Shown here one piece after another: positions 33,952 through 43,171 of a stretch of DNA of 64,000 nt. The notes beneath the pieces are model-generated. The model was not told the DNA's origin. It ran no database searches and was given only the letters and a program-made list of their open reading frames with translations. How positions within the stretch are numbered: position 1 is the first letter of the stretch; the number at the start of each line of letters is the position of its first letter. A program made the translations under genes and the position numbers. The DNA comes from Marinicella sediminis. GTDB lineage: Bacteria > Pseudomonadota > Gammaproteobacteria > Xanthomonadales > Marinicellaceae. The stretch covers positions 1 to 64,000 of the forward strand of contig NZ_MVBD01000013.1 of NCBI RefSeq assembly GCF_002000055.1, written 5' to 3'.

Positions 33952-35319
33952 TCACACCAAATCCACCACTTCACTGACCTGCTCGACGGTGATGATTTTG
34001 ATGTTGAGGTTTTGTACCCATTTGCCGGCGTTGCCCTTGGGGATGATGGCGGTTTTGAAGCCGTGGTTGGCGGCTTCTTTGAGGCGGTCTTCGCCATTAT
34101 GCACCGGGCGGACTTCACCGGTCAGGCCCACCTCTCCAAAGACGATGGTGCCGGCTGGTAAATAGCGGTTCTTGAAGCTGGAGATGATGGCCATGATGAT
34201 CGCCAGATCAGCGGCTGTTTCGGTGATTTTCATGCCACCCACGGCATTGAGGAACACGTCGTGGTCATGAATGGCCAGCTGACACATGCGGTGCAGCACC
34301 GCCAGCAACATCGCCAGGCGGTTGTGTTCCAGGCCGACAGACAATCGTCTGGGGTTACCCAGCGGGCTTTGATCGACCAGGGCCTGAATTTCGACCAGTA
34401 ATGGCCGGGTCCCTTCGCGGGTACACATCACCACAGAACCGGCTTTATCGGCCTGTCGCTCGCTGAGGAAGATCGCTGAAGGATTCTCGACTTCTTTCAC
34501 CCCGGTTTCAGTCATCGCAAACACGCCGATTTCATTGACTGCACCAAAGCGGTTTTTCAATGCACGCAAGACCCGATAACGGCTGTTGCCGTCCGATTCG
34601 AAATACAACACCGTATCCACCATGTGTTCGAGCATCCGCGGCCCGGCAATGGCACCATCTTTGGTCACGTGACCGACCAGAATAACGGTGATTTTACTTT
34701 GTTTGGCCATCCTGACCAATTGCGCTGCAGCCTCTTTGACTTGCGAGACTGAACCCGGGATGGCCGTTAATTGTTCACTGAATAAAGTTTGAATCGAATC
34801 GATCACCACCAGATCAGGCTTTTTCTGCAAGGTGGTGGCAATGATGGCTTCCACTGAGGTTTCGGCCATACAATCCAAGTCATCGGCCTGCAGACCCAGG
34901 CGATTGGCGCGCATGGCGATTTGTGACAGGGACTCCTCACCGGTGACATACAATGGAGTAATGACTTCACCAATTTGTGCCGAAACCTGGAGCATCAGGG
35001 TGGATTTACCAATGCCTGGGTCACCACCCAGCAAGATCACCGAGCCAGGGACAATGCCGCCACCCAGCACCCGGTCCAATTCTTTGATGTTGGAGGATGT
35101 GCGCTGTTGTTGCTTGGTGCTGATTTTACCCAGCTTTTGGATCGCATTGTCACCGGAATAATTGGCGTATCGGTTGACCTTACCACTGGTGTTGGTGGTG
35201 GCCTGGATTTTGATTTCATCGATGCAGTTCCACTCTTTACAGGCCCCACACTGACCTGACCACTTGCTGCTGGTGTTGCCGCACTGGTTACAGACAAACT
35301 GGGTTTTGGCTTTAGCCAT
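33952..35319 (-). CDS. radA: DNA repair protein RadA (Sms)
   Basis: Branch-migration helicase of recombinational repair. 455 aa from MAKAKTQFVCNQCG; the in-frame upstream extension overlaps the glutaredoxin gene and is not family-like. N-terminal zinc finger C-x2-C...C-x2-C (CNQCG, CGACKEW), Walker A GGDPGIGKST, the RadA-specific LKNRFGAVNEIG, Walker B VVIDSIQTL, and the C-terminal Lon-like domain (GGMKITETAADLAIIMAIIS; FGEVGLTGEVRPV). Overlaps the 35312 gene by 8 nt. Confidence 0.97.
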   Translation of the reverse strand: MAKAKTQFVCNQCGNTSSKWSGQCGACKEWNCIDEIKIQATTNTSGKVNRYANYSGDNAIQKLGKISTKQQQRTSSNIKELDRVLGGGIVPGSVILLGGDPGIGKSTLMLQVSAQIGEVITPLYVTGEESLSQIAMRANRLGLQADDLDCMAETSVEAIIATTLQKKPDLVVIDSIQTLFSEQLTAIPGSVSQVKEAAAQLVRMAKQSKITVILVGHVTKDGAIAGPRMLEHMVDTVLYFESDGNSRYRVLRALKNRFGAVNEIGVFAMTETGVKEVENPSAIFLSERQADKAGSVVMCTREGTRPLLVEIQALVDQSPLGNPRRLSVGLEHNRLAMLLAVLHRMCQLAIHDHDVFLNAVGGMKITETAADLAIIMAIISSFKNRYLPAGTIVFGEVGLTGEVRPVHNGEDRLKEAANHGFKTAIIPKGNAGKWVQNLNIKIITVEQVSEVVDLV

Positions 35320-35533
35320 TGAGCAGCTCCTTTGCTGACTGTGCATCAAACGGCCAATTAAGCTCGGTTTCACCATTCGACAAAACCGGTATTCTGACGT
35401 GGTATTGTTGGATCAATGCTTCATCATCATCGATATCTACCACTTCGTATGGGACCTCACCAGCTTGCAATAACTCTTCGGCATACTCACACAACGGGCA
35501 TTCGATTCTGCTGTATAATTTCAGTTTTTTCAT
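35312..35533 (-). CDS. Glutaredoxin-like protein (DUF836)
   Basis: 73 aa thioredoxin-fold protein. MKKLKLYSRIECPLCEYAEE contains the C-x-x-C (CPLC) active site; RIPVLSNGETELNWPFD carries the cis-Pro. Small redox protein of unknown partner, upstream of and overlapping radA, an arrangement seen in several gammaproteobacteria. It is divergent from sdaA with only 14 bp between starts. Confidence 0.85.
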   Translation of the reverse strand: MKKLKLYSRIECPLCEYAEELLQAGEVPYEVVDIDDDEALIQQYHVRIPVLSNGETELNWPFDAQSAKELLNG

Positions 35534-35547
35534 GCGTGTAGTTTATC

Positions 35548-36927
35548 ATGGCAGTCAGCGTTTTTGACCTCTTTAAAATCGGCATTGGACCATCCAGTTC
35601 ACACACCGTAGGACCCATGCGGGCGGCCAACATGTTCATCGCTCAGGTCATGTCTCACAACCTGCAGGACCGCACCCACAGTGTGGTTACCGAACTGTAT
35701 GGCTCGCTCAGTCACACCGGTCGGGGGCATGGCACCGATAAAGCCATCATACTGGGGCTGTTGGGCGAGGAACCGGACACCGTCGACCCTGATCAGATCC
35801 CTGGCATGCTTGATGCCGTTGAACAAACCCAGCTGATCAAGGCCAATGAAGAACTGACCCTGGTGTTCAATAACAAAAAACACCTGGTTTGGCACAAACG
35901 CAAAAAACTGCCCCTGCACTCCAACGGCATGCAATTCACCGCGCTGGACGCCGATGGCAATGAACTGCTGCGTAAAGCCTATTATTCAGTCGGTGGTGGC
36001 TTTATCCTGGCCCACACCCATATGGCCAAACAACACATCATGGAAGACGACTCCAAACTTCCTTACCACTTCACTTCCGGGGATGAGTTGATCGAATTGT
36101 GCCATGAACACCAAATGACCATTGCTGAGATCATGTATGCCAATGAATCCAGCTGGCGCACACGTGGTGAAATTGATGAGCAGCTTGATGAGATCTGGGA
36201 AGCCATGGCTTCTTGCGTACAACGGGGCATTCAATCTGATGGGGTTTTACCCGGTGGTTTGAAAGTCGCCAGACGGGCGCCAAAGATATTCAAAGACCTG
36301 GACAAGCGCTCTGAAAAAGACCTGGCAGATCCACTGACCATCCTTGATTGGGTGAATATGTATGCCCTGGCCGTCAGTGAAGAAAACGCCGCCGGTGGAC
36401 GGGTGGTAACCGCCCCCACCAATGGCGCTGCCGGCATCATTCCTGCGGTCTTGCATTACTACAAAGAATTTGTTCCCGGCAGCAACCAGCAAGGCATCAG
36501 AAATTTCCTGATGACCGCTGCTGCAGTGGGTATTCTATACAAAACCAAAGCCTCCATCTCCGGTGCCGAAGTCGGCTGTCAGGGTGAAGTTGGCGTGGCT
36601 TCCTCGATGGCAGCGGCGGGTCTGGCAGCAGCTTTTGAGCTGACCCCTGATGAGATTGAAAATGCCGCAGAAATTGCCATGGAACACAACCTGGGTTTGA
36701 CCTGTGATCCGATTGGCGGACTGGTGCAAATCCCTTGCATTGAACGCAATGCCATGGGTTCCATCAAATCCATCAATGCCGTACGCATGGCCGACCGCAA
36801 CGACGGCACCCACACCGTGTCTTTGGACAAGGTCATCAAAACCATGAAAGAAACCGGGGATGACATGAAGGAACACTACAAAGAGACTTCCCGGGGTGGG
36901 CTGGCTGTTAACATCATTGAATGCTGA
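35548..36927 (+). CDS. sdaA: L-serine ammonia-lyase, iron-sulfur dependent
   Basis: Converts L-serine to pyruvate and ammonia. 459 aa single-chain type. N-terminal FKIGIGPSSSHTVGPMRAAN is diagnostic. The [4Fe-4S] cysteines are in VGCQGEVGVASSM, LTCDPIGG and QIPCIERNAMG. The start codon ATGGCAGTCAGC lies in the short divergent gap with the glutaredoxin-like gene. Confidence 0.96.
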   Translation: MAVSVFDLFKIGIGPSSSHTVGPMRAANMFIAQVMSHNLQDRTHSVVTELYGSLSHTGRGHGTDKAIILGLLGEEPDTVDPDQIPGMLDAVEQTQLIKANEELTLVFNNKKHLVWHKRKKLPLHSNGMQFTALDADGNELLRKAYYSVGGGFILAHTHMAKQHIMEDDSKLPYHFTSGDELIELCHEHQMTIAEIMYANESSWRTRGEIDEQLDEIWEAMASCVQRGIQSDGVLPGGLKVARRAPKIFKDLDKRSEKDLADPLTILDWVNMYALAVSEENAAGGRVVTAPTNGAAGIIPAVLHYYKEFVPGSNQQGIRNFLMTAAAVGILYKTKASISGAEVGCQGEVGVASSMAAAGLAAAFELTPDEIENAAEIAMEHNLGLTCDPIGGLVQIPCIERNAMGSIKSINAVRMADRNDGTHTVSLDKVIKTMKETGDDMKEHYKETSRGGLAVNIIEC

Positions 36928-36930
36928 TAA

Positions 36931-36955
36931 AAAAAAGGGCAATGTAAGATTGCCC
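36931..36955 (-). terminator. Rho-independent terminator for the minus-strand SIMPL gene
   Basis: GGGCAAT-CTTAC-ATTGCCC hairpin followed on the minus strand by eight T residues. It also sits just after the sdaA stop, but the plus-strand side has no T-run, so it works mainly on the minus strand. Confidence 0.85.
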
Positions 36956-37000
36956 TAAAGAAGAGAGAGGTGACGTTTTTCTTTTTTGGGTTGTGGACGT

Positions 37001-37693
37001 TTACTCGCTCAATTGATAAGTGATGAGGACGGTTTCCCGATAGGTGTTGGTTCCCGGCACAATGGGTGCTGGGCCACTGGACAGTGAGACATCACCAACA
37101 GCCGCTTCATGCAGGGCATTGGCAGACACCAGTTTGACCTGAATCACCGAACCCAGGTTCACACCATTGGCAGCGGCCAGGATGCTGGCTTTGCTTCTGG
37201 CATCTTCGCTGGCCCGTTGCAGGGCCTGGGTGCGGACCTCAGTCAGTGATGAAGCGCCAAAACCCACTGAATTGATGCGGGTGGCACCTGAGTCCACCAA
37301 TAGATTCAGTATGGCACCTATTGTTGAAACTTCTCTGACCACTATATTTAAACCATTGGTCACGCTGTAACCCTGAAAAATCTGCTGACCATCATTCCAG
37401 TCATATTGGGGATGGAAGTCAAAGCGACTGGTGCTGATGTCGGCGGTGTCGATGCCCACACCATTGAGTTCACTGATGATGTTGGCCACCAGCATTGAGT
37501 TGCGGTTCAGTGCAGCGTCGGCATCCGGATCCAGTGTGGTGACACTGGTTTGGATCCGGCCTTCGGTGTTCTCCAGGGCCACTTCACCGACGCCCTGAAC
37601 GGAAATGATGTGCTCAGTGGTTTCTGCACAGACCATCAAGACATTGAATAAGGCCAGGATAACCACCAGCTTGTGGGGGGATTTGATCATCAT
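37001..37693 (-). CDS. SIMPL domain (DUF541) periplasmic protein
   Basis: 230 aa with a signal peptide (about residues 1-23, ending MVCAET). SVQGVGEVALENTEGRIQTS starts the SIMPL domain; YDWNDGQQIFQGYSVTNGLN and INSVGFGASSLTEVRTQALQ with DARSKASILAAANGV are the usual conserved blocks. Family members are envelope proteins linked to stress responses; the function is unclear. Confidence 0.9.
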   Translation of the reverse strand: MMIKSPHKLVVILALFNVLMVCAETTEHIISVQGVGEVALENTEGRIQTSVTTLDPDADAALNRNSMLVANIISELNGVGIDTADISTSRFDFHPQYDWNDGQQIFQGYSVTNGLNIVVREVSTIGAILNLLVDSGATRINSVGFGASSLTEVRTQALQRASEDARSKASILAAANGVNLGSVIQVKLVSANALHEAAVGDVSLSSGPAPIVPGTNTYRETVLITYQLSE

Positions 37694-37800
37694 GAAGCTC
37701 CTGTGATAACCGATTAAAAGTGTGTGTATTAACCAGTATAGACAGGCAGCAGTCCGATTGCTGTTTAGGCTTTGTTTGAAAATGTAACCAAATGTATCAG

Positions 37801-39108
37801 TCAGACCAGCGGCAGTGTGAAGCGGAAGCAGGCACCTGACATGGTGCCCTTGACCACGCTCAGCTCACCGTGGTGTTTGTGGGCAATCTTCCTGGCGATG
37901 GACAAGCCCAGGCCGTAGCCGGCTTTGCGGTGCTGGTTTTTGACGGTGTAAAACGGTTCAAACAGCCGTTGGGCATGCAAGGCATCCAGGCCCAGACCAT
38001 CATCTGCCACATCCACCAACAGTTGACCATCCTGTATGAGTGCGCTGAGCTGACACTGTTCCCTGGCAAAGCTGAGGGCATTGCGCAACACATTGGACAG
38101 CGCCCTGCTGAGCTGAATTTCATCACACAAAATCACCTGACCGGCGCTGATGGAGGCATCCAAACCCAACCGCACCTCAAGCTGATCTGTGGCGTGTTGG
38201 CTGGTCAGCTCAGTCAACCAGTCACGGATGTTCAGCGGCTGTTTCTCAAAGGCATCGGTTTGATTCACTTCAGCATAGCGCAACATCTCATCAATCAGGG
38301 TTTCCAGTTCCCTGACATCCGTGCGCATGGCTGCCACCGTATCAGTCAGTGGCTCGGTGCCGGTCTGAGTTTCCAGCGCCTCAAAGGCAAACTTCAGGCG
38401 CGCCAGTGGGGTTCTGAGCTCATGGGACACCGCGTTCACCAGATCACGCTGAGTCAGCATCAATTGTTCGATTTCCCGGATCATGGTATTGAAGGCATCG
38501 GCGATGGGTGCCAGCGTGGTACTGGCTGGTACCTCAACCCGGGCAGTAAAATCACCCTGCCCCAGGTCTGCAGCGGCCTGTTTGAGTTGTAGCAATTGCC
38601 TGGCAAAAGGCCTGATCAGCACATACAAGCCCAATGCCAACAGTGAATAAAACACCGGCAAAACCCACAACCTTTGCTCCTGACTGAGCCTGGTTTGCGG
38701 CGTGATGCCCAGCACCTGTTCACTGCCATCCAACCGCTGATAAAGGGTCAGTTGATCATCCACATCAAACAAAGCCAGCATGTCACCATTACTGAGTTGT
38801 TCGAGGGTATCCCTGTCGGCGGTAAAATCGGCCAATGACATCAACCACAAGCCGGTTTCGGTACGCTGCTGAATGTCATTCAACAGCTGGTCCCATTGTG
38901 CGGGCTCATGCACTGACAACACCTGAGAAATACTGGCAAATAACGGTTGATGTACCAGTTTGATGTCACGGATCAGCTGCGCCTCATCCATGCGGTTCAG
39001 CACATATTGCAGCCCAGAACCCAAAAACAACAACAACAACACCAGCACCACATAAAACCGGGTGAACAGGCGGTTGGAGAACTGATTGGCTTGTTGGTTT
39101 CGGGTCAT
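37801..39108 (-). CDS. Sensor histidine kinase (RstB-like, HAMP)
   Basis: 435 aa inner-membrane sensor. Helix 1 at about residues 16-35 (FYVVLVLLLLFLGSGLQYVL), periplasmic domain to about 148, helix 2 (VFYSLLALGLYVLI), HAMP, then the phospho-acceptor box VSHELRTPLARLKF and the ATPase N/G boxes (SNVLRNALSFA, VADDGLGLD, GYGLGLSIARKIAHKH). It abuts the response-regulator gene with a 1-nt overlap and belongs to the MipA-DUF3019-regulator operon, so it probably senses an envelope or cation signal. Confidence 0.93.
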   Translation of the reverse strand: MTRNQQANQFSNRLFTRFYVVLVLLLLFLGSGLQYVLNRMDEAQLIRDIKLVHQPLFASISQVLSVHEPAQWDQLLNDIQQRTETGLWLMSLADFTADRDTLEQLSNGDMLALFDVDDQLTLYQRLDGSEQVLGITPQTRLSQEQRLWVLPVFYSLLALGLYVLIRPFARQLLQLKQAAADLGQGDFTARVEVPASTTLAPIADAFNTMIREIEQLMLTQRDLVNAVSHELRTPLARLKFAFEALETQTGTEPLTDTVAAMRTDVRELETLIDEMLRYAEVNQTDAFEKQPLNIRDWLTELTSQHATDQLEVRLGLDASISAGQVILCDEIQLSRALSNVLRNALSFAREQCQLSALIQDGQLLVDVADDGLGLDALHAQRLFEPFYTVKNQHRKAGYGLGLSIARKIAHKHHGELSVVKGTMSGACFRFTLPLV

Positions 39109-39812
39109 CAGCCGGACCAGGCAGTGGGCACAAACAGATAACCCTTACCCCAGATGGTTTTGATGCGTTGCGGCTCGGTGGCATCATCACCCAGTTTTTT
39201 CCGCAAGCGGGAAATTTTGATGTCCACTGCCCGGTCGGCTCCATCATAATCCAGCCCTCGCAAGCTGGCATAGATTTGATCCCGGGTCAGTACCTTGCCG
39301 GCATTCCGGGCGAGTAAAAACAACAGTTCAAACTCATGGGTGGTGAGGTTAATCGGATGACCTGACAGCTCCACGGTTTTGGCATGGTTGTTGATCGTCA
39401 TGTTGCCGAACACCAGCATTTGGTCATCTTGTAGTTGATCAATGGCCCGTCGTTTGAGTAAGGAATTCACCCGGGCCAGCAACACCCTGGGTTCTGCCGG
39501 TTTGATCACATAGTCATCAGCCCCGGATTCCAGTCCCATCACCTGATCAACATCACTGCCAGAGGCTGTTAACATCAGAATTTTACCACGGTATTGCTGA
39601 CGAATCTGACGCAACACAGTGATGCCATCCATGTCAGGTAACATCAAATCAAGGATGATCAAATCAGTCTGCTGGTCACGACAAAAATCAATGGCTTGCT
39701 GGCCAAGCTCTACCCAGTTGGTGAGGAAACCGGCTCGCTCGAAATACGTTTTAACCAACCCAGCCAGGCGCTGGTCATCTTCCACTATCAACAGATGAGG
39801 AATGGCCGTCAT
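39108..39812 (-). CDS. OmpR-family response regulator
   Basis: 234 aa from MTAIPHLLIVEDDQRLAGLV; an upstream in-frame extension lies in the DUF3019 gene. Receiver Asp in LIILDLMLPDMDG, acidic pair VEDD, Lys in YVIKPAEPR; C-terminal winged helix (LTTHEFELLFLLARNAGKVL; AVDIKISRLRKKLGD). Overlaps DUF3019 by 4 nt and the kinase by 1 nt. Confidence 0.94.
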   Translation of the reverse strand: MTAIPHLLIVEDDQRLAGLVKTYFERAGFLTNWVELGQQAIDFCRDQQTDLIILDLMLPDMDGITVLRQIRQQYRGKILMLTASGSDVDQVMGLESGADDYVIKPAEPRVLLARVNSLLKRRAIDQLQDDQMLVFGNMTINNHAKTVELSGHPINLTTHEFELLFLLARNAGKVLTRDQIYASLRGLDYDGADRAVDIKISRLRKKLGDDATEPQRIKTIWGKGYLFVPTAWSG

Positions 39813-40255
39813 GGGTTTTGAAAACTCCAGGGCAATGCATTGCGACGGCGGTTGTGTTTGCGGTGTGGTTGCAAGGCGGCAAATTTTACGGTAGATCTGG
39901 CCAACAGGGTGTTGTTCTGAATGGAGGCCAGCCAAAAATCCAGGTTATTGATCAGGGTCACATGGTGACGGTGGGAACCGGCCAGTTGTTGTTGCCAACA
40001 CTTCAGAGACTGATCCTGTTCACTGACGTACAGACACAAATCAGTGGCTTGATCGCTTTCCCAGAACACATCGATCCAGGAAATGCAGCTGGATTCACCC
40101 CGGGGGGCGACACAAATGTGTGGCTTGATGATCAGCTTAACTCCCTGGTCTGCTGTATCCGGTTGTTGAGCCCACAAGAGTGGCTGCCACAACACCCCAC
40201 TGATCAGCAGACAGCAAATGAGTTTCCAATTTGTTCGGGGACATGTCAGCATCAT
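39809..40255 (-). CDS. DUF3019 exported protein
   Basis: 148 aa. Signal peptide (MMLTCPRTNWKLICCLLISGVLWQPLLWA). KLIIKPHICVAPRGESSCIS, with paired cysteines in the mature part (CVAP, SSC, LCLY, LKCW), matches the DUF3019 family, whose genes typically lie between mipA and an rstAB-like two-component pair. Probably periplasmic and disulfide-bonded; role unknown. The start overlaps the mipA stop by 1 nt (TAATG). Confidence 0.82.
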   Translation of the reverse strand: MMLTCPRTNWKLICCLLISGVLWQPLLWAQQPDTADQGVKLIIKPHICVAPRGESSCISWIDVFWESDQATDLCLYVSEQDQSLKCWQQQLAGSHRHHVTLINNLDFWLASIQNNTLLARSTVKFAALQPHRKHNRRRNALPWSFQNP

Positions 40256-41136
40256 TAAAAGCGGTAAAACAGACCGGAAAAATAAGCCTGGGTATGATCG
40301 GCATCAATCAACGGGCTGTTGCGCACCGCTGAACCCAGTTGGGTGTGACTGAAGCGGGTGACATAACTGAGGCGGTTGTTGATCCGGTAACTGACCAACA
40401 TCCCCACGGTAACATGGGTGGTGGCCTCACCTGCATAGACCAGTTCAAACAACTGGTCGCGGTTGTTCACTCCATAGTAGTAGTCGACCAGTTTGGCAGA
40501 CTGCCAGCTGATGCCAACACTGGGTTTAAACGCCCAGCGACCTGAATGCCAGCTTTTGCTGAAGGTCAGATCGGTTTCCAGACCCTGATGGGCCCCGGAC
40601 ACATCCTGTAGCACCTGCCATTGTAACTGGCCCCATGACCAGTTCCACAATAACTCCACCCCCAAATTGAGGGCAAAACTCCGATCCGGCAATTCCAAAA
40701 TACCGAATTGTCCTGGAGGACCGGTACTGACTCCGGCAGCCGGTAATTGCTCAGCTGGAACCACCACCACTTCATCTGAACCAGGACGAAAACCCAGACC
40801 TGAGTTCCTGAACAGGCCCAATTCATTGAAGTAGGAATAATAGATGCGTTCGCTGCTGTAGGTGGCCAGCAGGTTGACCCCGAAATCTGGTCGATCCATC
40901 AGCGTGTAACCCAACTCACCATTGTCAAAGAAAAACCTGTCACCATAAATGGCCAGATCAAGGGTCACGAGTCCTGGCACATCATCTGCGGCAATGAAAG
41001 GGTTACTTTGTTCACCATAGCCGATGCCAATGCCGAAATCCCAGGAACGACTGAGCTGCCGGGTCACATCTGCTTCACCGGCACCCACCTGAAACAGGGG
41101 CATCAACAACAAACTGATCAACCAAACACGCATCAC
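40255..41136 (-). CDS. MipA/OmpV family outer-membrane protein
   Basis: 293 aa with signal peptide (MMRVWLISLLLMPLFQVGA). Barrel strands such as WDFGIGIGYGEQSNPFIAAD and LDLAIYGDRFFFDNGELGYT match MipA/OmpV, and the protein ends in FSGLFYRF, the C-terminal aromatic needed for outer-membrane assembly. First gene of a four-gene operon with DUF3019, regulator and kinase, implying it is a target as well as a neighbour of the two-component system. Confidence 0.85.
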   Translation of the reverse strand: MMRVWLISLLLMPLFQVGAGEADVTRQLSRSWDFGIGIGYGEQSNPFIAADDVPGLVTLDLAIYGDRFFFDNGELGYTLMDRPDFGVNLLATYSSERIYYSYFNELGLFRNSGLGFRPGSDEVVVVPAEQLPAAGVSTGPPGQFGILELPDRSFALNLGVELLWNWSWGQLQWQVLQDVSGAHQGLETDLTFSKSWHSGRWAFKPSVGISWQSAKLVDYYYGVNNRDQLFELVYAGEATTHVTVGMLVSYRINNRLSYVTRFSHTQLGSAVRNSPLIDADHTQAYFSGLFYRF

Positions 41137-41227
41137 TGATCAACAGTTAAAAAACACTCAGTATAGCCAGTTCATTCAGCCATTACCATTTTGTAACTAA
41201 ATGTAACTGATCATTTCGGCTGAGCTG

Positions 41228-41557
41228 CTATTGTTTGGTCAGTTCATAGACAAAACCGGCCATATCCGCTTTCATGTATTTGCCGTCAAACTCGATGACT
41301 GTGAAGTGGTAACCGTCCAGGTCGACTTTTTTACCCATGACCGTGTATTTATCAGGGGCGATGCGACGACCGCCCAGGTTTTGATAAAACAAACCTTTTT
41401 CAAATTCCCACAGGTCACCTTCGTCATCTTCCATCCCGGCCATACTGGTGATCAACCACGCACCTTCCAGGGCTTCGGCGTCCAACTCAACGGCAAAATC
41501 TGCTGACCATAAGACAGCACTGAACAGCAAGCCCCAAACAACACATAAATATCTCAT
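41228..41557 (-). CDS. Small secreted protein, unknown
   Basis: 109 aa. Signal peptide (MRYLCVVWGLLFSAVLWSADF), then an acidic lipocalin-like or DUF-type small domain with LEGAWLITSMAGMEDDEGDL and ending VIEFDGKYMKADMAGFVYEL. Resembles short periplasmic beta-rich proteins; no family named with confidence. Monocistronic. Confidence 0.65.
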   Translation of the reverse strand: MRYLCVVWGLLFSAVLWSADFAVELDAEALEGAWLITSMAGMEDDEGDLWEFEKGLFYQNLGGRRIAPDKYTVMGKKVDLDGYHFTVIEFDGKYMKADMAGFVYELTKQ

Positions 41558-41676
41558 CTTAATTCCACATTAAAAAACGCCATCTTATCGACAGATGCGT
41601 TCTTTGTCATTGACATTTTTCACCAGATCAATGGTCACCATGGCGGTCCAGCCTCCTGACCAGTGACCACAGCCAA

Positions 41677-41690
41677 TTGATGTAGATCAA
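41677..41690. promoter_or_regulatory. FNR/DNR box upstream of the porin gene
   Basis: TTGATGTAGATCAA, a perfect TTGAT-N4-ATCAA. A -10-like TATCAT follows at 41712-41717, placing the box centre about 41 bp before the expected start site, the class II activator position. Confidence 0.85.
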
Positions 41691-41747
41691 TGTCTTTAAC
41701 TTTCAACTGATTATCATGACCAACATACCTTCCATTGGAGAGCTGAG

Positions 41748-42962
41748 ATGAAAAATACCAAACCACATGTGCCATCCCTCATGTGCTTGTGTGCCCTGAC
41801 ATTGCCCGCTATGGGAGCTGACTCGTTGTCTGCCGCCCTCACAGAAGGCGATGCCAGTTTATCCTTCAGGTACCGCTTTGAACTGGTTGACCAGGATGGC
41901 TTCAGCCGTGATGCCAATGCCTCCACCCTCAGATCACGTTTGAATTACCTGACCGCCCCATATCAGGGCTTCAGCTTTTTTATTGAGGCAGACAATGTGA
42001 TGGAAGTATTTGGTGACAATTACAACGCCGGTGCCGGTAACACACCAAACAATGGACATTATCCGGTGGTGGCGGACCCAACCGGCACAGAAATCAACCA
42101 GGCCTGGTTCAATTATGCATTCAATGAAAACCACAGCATTAAATTGGGCCGCCAGCGGATTCTGCTGGACAATCAACGCTTTGTTGGTGGCGTGGGCTGG
42201 CGGCAGAATGAACAAACTTATGACGCCATTTCACTGTCATCTGAACTGGCAGGCAGTCAGTTGTTCACTTCTTACATCGAAAATGTGAATCGAATATTTG
42301 GTGATGATGTGGCCGCAGGAGATCATGACAACCAGACCTTTCTGGCCAACTGGTCCAATACCTGGCAGGACCGGCATCAACTGACGGCTTACTATTACAA
42401 CATCGACAACCAAGATACCGCCGCATTTTCCACGGCCACCCTGGGTGCGGCGTTTAAAACCCATTGGCAGGTTGGGGAACATAAAATGATCTTTGGGGCT
42501 GAATTTGCCTCGCAGTCTGATGCCCACAACAATCCGGTCAACTATGACGCCAATTACCTGCGGCTGGATGTGGGCCTGGTCCTGGAACACCTGACCTTCT
42601 TTGGGGGTTATGAGGTGTTGGAAGGTGATGATACGCGCGACGGTACCGCGTTCCGTACCCCCCTAGCCACCCTGCATGCGTTCAATGGCTGGGCCGATCA
42701 GTTTCTGACCACTCCCAATGCCGGACTGAAAGATACATTTATCGGCGCCAAAGGCGACATCGAAGGCTTCAAGTGGCAAGTCATTTATCATGATTTTTCG
42801 GCCGACAGCGGGTCTGGTGATTTCGGTCAGGAGCTGGATTTTGCGGTGGCAAAAAAACTCACCAGCAATGTCACTGCTTTGCTCAAAGCCGCCCAATACG
42901 ATGCAGAAGACATCAAAGCCGATACCCACAAATACTGGATCATGCTCAGCGCGAACTTTTAA
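41748..42962 (+). CDS. Outer-membrane porin, alginate-export (Alg_export)-like
   Basis: 404 aa with a signal peptide (to about residue 22, LPAMGADS). Barrel: ASLSFRYRFELVDQDGFSRD, TEINQAWFNYAFNENHSIKL then GRQRILLDNQRFVGGVGWRQ, ending HKYWIMLSANF with the terminal Phe. GRQRI(L)LDNQRFVG is characteristic of porins of this type in gammaproteobacteria. The DNR box before it suggests it is made under low oxygen with the nor and nir genes, perhaps for substrate entry (inference). Confidence 0.8.
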   Translation: MKNTKPHVPSLMCLCALTLPAMGADSLSAALTEGDASLSFRYRFELVDQDGFSRDANASTLRSRLNYLTAPYQGFSFFIEADNVMEVFGDNYNAGAGNTPNNGHYPVVADPTGTEINQAWFNYAFNENHSIKLGRQRILLDNQRFVGGVGWRQNEQTYDAISLSSELAGSQLFTSYIENVNRIFGDDVAAGDHDNQTFLANWSNTWQDRHQLTAYYYNIDNQDTAAFSTATLGAAFKTHWQVGEHKMIFGAEFASQSDAHNNPVNYDANYLRLDVGLVLEHLTFFGGYEVLEGDDTRDGTAFRTPLATLHAFNGWADQFLTTPNAGLKDTFIGAKGDIEGFKWQVIYHDFSADSGSGDFGQELDFAVAKKLTSNVTALLKAAQYDAEDIKADTHKYWIMLSANF

Positions 42963-43059
42963 ACGAACCGATCGGTTTGTACCCTGCCGGGCTGTGGTGA
43001 ATTCCATCACAGCCCTTTTTATGAGCTGTTCAGAACCACCGTTAAAAACCTGAAACCGG

Positions 43060-43073
43060 TTGACTTACATCAA
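43060..43073. promoter_or_regulatory. FNR/DNR box upstream of norC
   Basis: TTGACTTACATCAA. TATCAT at 43096-43101 is at the same distance as in the porin promoter. Start of the nor operon. Confidence 0.85.
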
Positions 43074-43171
43074 GGCGGATGACCACCAGGCTCACTATCA
43101 TGGACTCATCCTGAACAACACGGCCGGACCGGCCAGTGTCGCTGGATCAACATCCAATTAACGAGGTCATT

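Noticed and set aside
37870-38592. 240-residue plus-strand frame opposite the histidine kinase
   Set aside because: Antisense to conserved kinase motifs; no recognisable domain.
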